64,000 nt of DNA from positions 22,469 through 86,468 of the forward strand of contig ML014184.1 of assembly GCA_003615045.1 (NCBI GenBank), read 5' to 3'. Each line of letters opens with the position of its first letter. Positions within the stretch are counted from its first letter, which is position 1. Positions 60,365 through 64,000 of this stretch are shown piece by piece. A program made the translations under genes and the position numbers. Below the pieces are notes generated by a model. That model was not told the DNA's origin, did no database searches, and saw only the letters and a program-made list of their open reading frames with translations. The DNA comes from Caulochytrium protostelioides (taxonomy: Eukaryota; Chytridiomycota; Caulochytriomycetes; Caulochytriales; Caulochytriaceae).

Positions 60365-62830
60365 TTACGTGCCGAAGCCGAGATAACTTGCCTTAGCTGG
60401 ATCGAGCAGGGCCGTCCAATATTCGATATCGGGTAGGTTGATGGCAGCCATGGTCCAGAGGGGATGAGGCGTCGCGTGCTGGTCCGATGACGATGATGAC
60501 GAGGTCGACACCAGAGACGACATCGCATCGAGGGATGTGGATGATGTCGTCGCGGCCTCGCGAAGAGCTTCGTTCAGATGACGAATCGTTGCATGATCCA
60601 ACCCCTCGTCCACGTGGCGATTATTGGTGCTTTGCCTCTTGTTCTGGTCGTCATGCCCGTCGTGCTCGCCCGAGGAGCTGCATGGAACGGTCAGGTCAAC
60701 ACGACGCATTGTTTTGCAACCGGGCGTTGTCCGAGAGGGTGCAGCGGCGGGCCCATACATGAGATACATGGCTTTCTCTTCCACCACGGCCCGCGCTTCG
60801 TCTACACTCAAAAACTGCAGCGGAACGCTTGACGGAGCGCCTTTGAGCTGCCTTCCGCGTCGTTCTCGCGTCTTCTCGCGCGCTGCCACGGCAGCCGAAT
60901 CAGCCGCGATGCCGCGACTCCGTGATATCGCTGCAATATCGGTCGAGGAAGCCGTTTCAAGGCTAGCCGAGATCGCCAGAGCTAGAGTTAAAGCCTCTTC
61001 GTCATCCTCACCCTGACCCATAATTTCCTTGTTGATCACATCTTGGCTGCGTCGTGGTGGACGAGAGGCAGTGCGTGGTTTCGCACCACGGGCAGATGAC
61101 GCGATCGATGCAAAGCTATTTGACATGGCAGCCAGGGCTGAAAGACCACTCATGCTTTCTGTGGCGCCGGCGCGACGAGATCCGCCGCGGCTCGCCGCGG
61201 CCTGATTGGCACTTTGTGTTTGGATTGGGCTTTCTCGCTGACTTTGGCTGAAATTCTGGCTTGCGGAGACCGAGCCCTCGCCAGAGAGAGGGAGAGTCGT
61301 TTGGCGAGGCTTGGCCGCGGCGGTCATTAAGGAAGCGTAGGAGGCTGGATCCGACCGAAGTGTGCGCAGGGTCTGGACCACGGTTGCGGGAGGAACTTTG
61401 GTGTCACGCGTACAGGCCCGTACATGGGCGATGCGTCGCCGCAAGGGGAATGCCGCGGCCGATGACGACCGAGCGCTCGAGCGGGCGCTCCCCGTGCTGC
61501 TTGTCATGGACCAGGCGCGATGACAGAATGGACATGCATCGATCACGGCCAACACGCTGCTTGGGCCTGATCCAGGGGTCACGGACACCACGGATGCCTG
61601 CGAGGATGTTACGGATTCGGCAGACATAAAGCCCGAGATTGACGTCACTGGAGTCGGAGTTGATGGGTCCCACAGGCCAGTCCGCTGGTTGTAGATGTTA
61701 TGGTGATCTGTCTCGCGGGCGATCGCGACCTCATGCCAAACATGCGCGTCTGGCTGAGATGGCATACGTGATGGCAAGGTGCCACGGGTATCATGGTCAA
61801 CATTGGACAGTGTGGAGGCGGAGTTTTCCAGGGAATCAAAAAAGTGACCAGCTTTCAGAACGGGCCGAGGCCCACGCACGCCAGTTTGGACAGGGTTCGT
61901 CGTGGTGGAGTCCGAAGCTGCCGTGCCATGGGAGTGAGATAAATCGTCTCCTTTTGCCTGCTGATCGAGGCAATGGCTCACGTGCATGTTCTGCTGCAAA
62001 ACACTCAGGTCGGCAATATTTTTCCCGCAAACAAGACAAGGAACGGACGAACTTGTTGAAGTCGAAGGGTCCTTCTGCGACGCTGCTACCGAAGACGGCA
62101 ATGCCGGGCCACGATCGGTCGGCGCCGGCCCGTCGTGGGTGATCAAATCGACAGCTTGCGATGATCGTGGCACCACTTCCTGCCAATGACTCGCCTGGGA
62201 CGTCACTGACGCAGGCGATCCAACAGCATCGTCTAACAAGATTCGTTTTGCGCGTCCCGGTGAATGACTCGGCTCTGAGCTTGCGGGTCTTTTGGCATTT
62301 CCCGGCACAGTAGACCCTGATCGCACCGCTGCCGATCCCCCGCTGCTCAGGAGTGAGGCCGCTTTCGTAAAGTTGGGCACCGGGGTTTGAGACCGTGACT
62401 TCGAGCTTGTCGACATCGGCCCCGCTGCAGAGGGCGTCTTCGACCCGACGATGGAAATGACATCGTCGGAGCGAGGCCCATCGCAAGCGACCAGACGGCG
62501 TTGAGATGACGCGGTTGCAGCACGAAGTGAGCCGCTCGCGGATCGTACCGACGACGAAGAAGGTGATGCCGTCGAATCCTCAACTCCGATTTCGCGGGAG
62601 ACAGGCGTCGGGGTGGAGGTTGATGTGGTCACCGTTGGCTGACGGTTGTTTTGATCAGCGGCACGGAGCGTAGACGTCGATGTCGAGGACGAATGGCGGG
62701 AATAACTCCGCTTCAGAGGCCGGCGGACGACGGGCTTGAAAGGCGGGTGGGTCGGGACCGAGCTCGGCGTCAGCGGCCGTTGCTTGCCGTCGGCCTCAGT
62801 GGCAGCCGGCGCCGAGGTGGTAGTATTCAT
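60365..62830 (-). CDS. SLX4: SLX4 N-terminal part (ubiquitin-binding zinc fingers), probably first exon of SLX4
   Basis: An 821-residue frame from the ATG at 62830. The frame begins at a GTG further upstream and no earlier ATG is likely. It carries two UBZ4-type zinc fingers: CLVCGKNIADLS..HVSHCLDQ (~264-288) and CPFCHRAWSM..HVRACTRD followed by VPPATVVQTL (~430-480). A ubiquitin-interacting-like helix (DDEEALTLALAISASLE, ~605-625) comes next. Tandem UBZ4 fingers at the N-terminus are the layout of animal SLX4. The frame stops 8 bp before the next minus-strand frame, which has the SAP and SLX1-binding domains but no fingers. An intron across 60400-60110 would join them; a GC-type donor AAG|GCAAGT and a TACTAAT branch-like site are visible near 60390 and 60330. 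Alternatives are two separate genes or a frameshift. Confidence 0.75.
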   Translation of the reverse strand: MNTTTSAPAATEADGKQRPLTPSSVPTHPPFKPVVRRPLKRSYSRHSSSTSTSTLRAADQNNRQPTVTTSTSTPTPVSREIGVEDSTASPSSSSVRSASGSLRAATASSQRRLVACDGPRSDDVISIVGSKTPSAAGPMSTSSKSRSQTPVPNFTKAASLLSSGGSAAVRSGSTVPGNAKRPASSEPSHSPGRAKRILLDDAVGSPASVTSQASHWQEVVPRSSQAVDLITHDGPAPTDRGPALPSSVAASQKDPSTSTSSSVPCLVCGKNIADLSVLQQNMHVSHCLDQQAKGDDLSHSHGTAASDSTTTNPVQTGVRGPRPVLKAGHFFDSLENSASTLSNVDHDTRGTLPSRMPSQPDAHVWHEVAIARETDHHNIYNQRTGLWDPSTPTPVTSISGFMSAESVTSSQASVVSVTPGSGPSSVLAVIDACPFCHRAWSMTSSTGSARSSARSSSAAAFPLRRRIAHVRACTRDTKVPPATVVQTLRTLRSDPASYASLMTAAAKPRQTTLPLSGEGSVSASQNFSQSQRESPIQTQSANQAAASRGGSRRAGATESMSGLSALAAMSNSFASIASSARGAKPRTASRPPRRSQDVINKEIMGQGEDDEEALTLALAISASLETASSTDIAAISRSRGIAADSAAVAAREKTRERRGRQLKGAPSSVPLQFLSVDEARAVVEEKAMYLMYGPAAAPSRTTPGCKTMRRVDLTVPCSSSGEHDGHDDQNKRQSTNNRHVDEGLDHATIRHLNEALREAATTSSTSLDAMSSLVSTSSSSSSDQHATPHPLWTMAAINLPDIEYWTALLDPAKASYLGFGT

Positions 62831-63108
62831 CACCGCATGAACTGCATCGGCTATCAACCGCACACAGCGTCGCGTGAACAGTGGCACCAGATGAGTGTGA
62901 TGACGAAGGCCACGCCGTCGTCGCTGCACGGATGTGCGCGGACGTCCGATCAGCCGGTGTGAAGTGGCGACAGTCACGTCACAAATAGAGAACGCAATGT
63001 GGATCGGCGAAGTATGATCACTTGAGGTACGTCCATGTCATTGTGCAAAACTGATCCAAGGATCGCTCCATCGATAGATGAGCCGATATTTATTTTGCTC
63101 CCCGAAGC
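62831..63108. other. SLX4 upstream region
   Basis: Short promoter-side stretch between the SLX4 start and Fanzor copy D. No gene visible. Confidence 0.4.
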
Positions 63109-63175
63109 AACACGCACACCATGCCCTTGGTGGTGCCCCTCAAGGGTCCCCCACCGAGGCAGTACTCATTTCGGT
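63109..63175 (-). other. conserved 3' tail of Fanzor copy D
   Basis: Contains TGCCTC (minus strand of 63156-63161) and GGCACC (63132-63137), with a CCCTTGAGGG hairpin between them, and ends in GTGTGCGTGTT, also found at the end of copy A. Confidence 0.55.
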
Positions 63176-63700
63176 TCAGCGACGGATGAGTTTGTCAATG
63201 TTGAGCTGCAACCTAGTTTGCTCTGGGGATGCACAACACTTTCGGCCTGACCAGCAAAGCCAGACAGCGTCGGATCTTCAACGCGGTATTGAGACTGCGG
63301 TTCACCAACTTGCCGTTGGTAGCTTCACACCACAGCCAATCTCGGACCACAGTCCCCTGGCGCCGACGTTGACCGGGTTTGAGGACCACACTTGTCGGGG
63401 CATCCCCCCCATGGTCCTACGGACCGGGTTGGCCGGCGTCGGCGCGGTCGGGGTCCCGGGTTGGCACCTTGGTGAGGATGCCATTCGTCTCGGGAAGCAC
63501 CTGGGTCGTCTGGAACTCGTCGACCACGATGGTGCGGAAGCGCTGGGCGCACGCCTGGTATGCGCAAGCTGTCGGGACAGCGATCTCGCCCTCGTCGCCG
63601 GTGAGAGCAAACTTGGCTGCGCCCTAAGCGATCACCACTTCAGCGACGACGGGCACCATCGCCGTGCCCTCCGGTGCTCTTCGAGCGCGCTTCCTCCGAG
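63109..63700 (-). pseudogene. Fanzor relic, copy D (C-terminal nuclease fragment)
   Basis: A minus-strand remnant, the best-preserved middle section of the family in this window. One frame reads VAEVVIA, an in-frame TAG (63626-63624), then GAAKFALTGDEGEIAVPTA, YQACAQRFRTIVVDEF and QTTQVLPETNGILTKV. After a shift it continues VVLKPGQRRRQGTVVRDWLW, CEATNGKLVNRSLNTAL and KIRRCLALLVRP. The RuvC-III aspartate has become serine (NRSLNTAL, codon AGT at 63296-63294), so this copy is catalytically dead as well as broken. The first zinc-ribbon cysteine pair is absent; one cysteine of the later side (WLWC) is kept. Sequence above 63700 may belong to the element but could not be matched. Confidence 0.75.
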
Positions 63701-64000
63701 AGCGTCGGGTCGAAGCCCATGCGTGCCGCCATGCGGGTGCACCGCATGCAGCGCCAAGACGCCGAGCAGGGTCAGCGCCGTGGCGGCGACAAATCCACGT
63801 CACCGCTGCGAGGGCGCCGTCGCTGCCGTCGCGGAGACTGGCGGCTGGTCGCGCCTCATCACGCGGGGCGGGTCGAGCGCCGCGTAACACAAGGCGAAGG
63901 GATCAATGGCCTTTTCCTCATCGCGGCGCCGAGCGTTGGACGCCATGACGAGTCAGCCCGCCGAAGGATGCGACACGGTCTCGTGTCCGTGCCAGCACAG
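63701..64000. other. window edge, no gene recognised
   Basis: GC-rich sequence with motif-free open frames. It may include the N-terminal side of Fanzor copy D. Confidence 0.35.

Overview
The window is eukaryotic nuclear DNA: very GC-rich, gene-sparse, with few introns and many short tandem repeats. Most protein genes are fungal or opisthokont housekeeping genes: riboflavin RIB3, chaperonin CCT7, SPB4/DDX55 helicase, a PPIH-type cyclophilin, class I myosin, exosome RRP45, QCR9, primase PRI1 and SLX4. A probable CEP295-like centriolar protein and a coiled-coil RING protein point to an organism with centrioles. A zoosporic (chytrid-like) early-diverging fungus fits best. No species is assigned, because no database search was possible.

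Layout. 1-5.7 kb: RIB3 (+), with a long N-terminal extension that looks like a gutted amidohydrolase, converges on a polyglutamine C2H2 zinc-finger gene (-). 5.7-10.5 kb: repeat-rich intergenic DNA. 10.5-12.5 kb: CCT7 with one intron. 12.5-16.3 kb: intergenic, with a (CTG)n tract. 16.3-19.8 kb: a large low-complexity protein of unknown function. 20-24.4 kb: a lower-GC island in which a secreted orphan protein lies between two decayed Fanzor (eukaryotic TnpB-like, OMEGA nuclease) copies. 25.8-29.7 kb: a four-pass membrane protein (+) converging on a receptor-like single-pass protein (-). 32-34.3 kb: a third Fanzor relic beside a small secreted protein. 35.8-43 kb: SPB4, the CEP295-like gene and the coiled-coil RING gene; the last two are tail to tail, 17 bp apart. 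44.2-50.9 kb: cyclophilin H, myosin I and RRP45. 52.2-53.4 kb: QCR9, split by a ~1 kb intron after a 28-nt first exon. 54.4-62.8 kb: PRI1 converging on SLX4, which lies in two adjacent open frames. 63.1-63.7 kb: a fourth Fanzor relic.

The main mobile-element signal is the Fanzor family. Four dispersed copies keep the C-terminal RuvC/zinc-ribbon region and are broken by stops, frameshifts or deletions. They also share a conserved tail just past the reading frame, with boxes TGCCTC and GGCACC, which is a candidate for the element's 3' end or its guide-RNA (omegaRNA) segment. Large GC-rich open frames antisense to real genes were ignored as composition artefacts. Splice sites and starts were assigned by eye.
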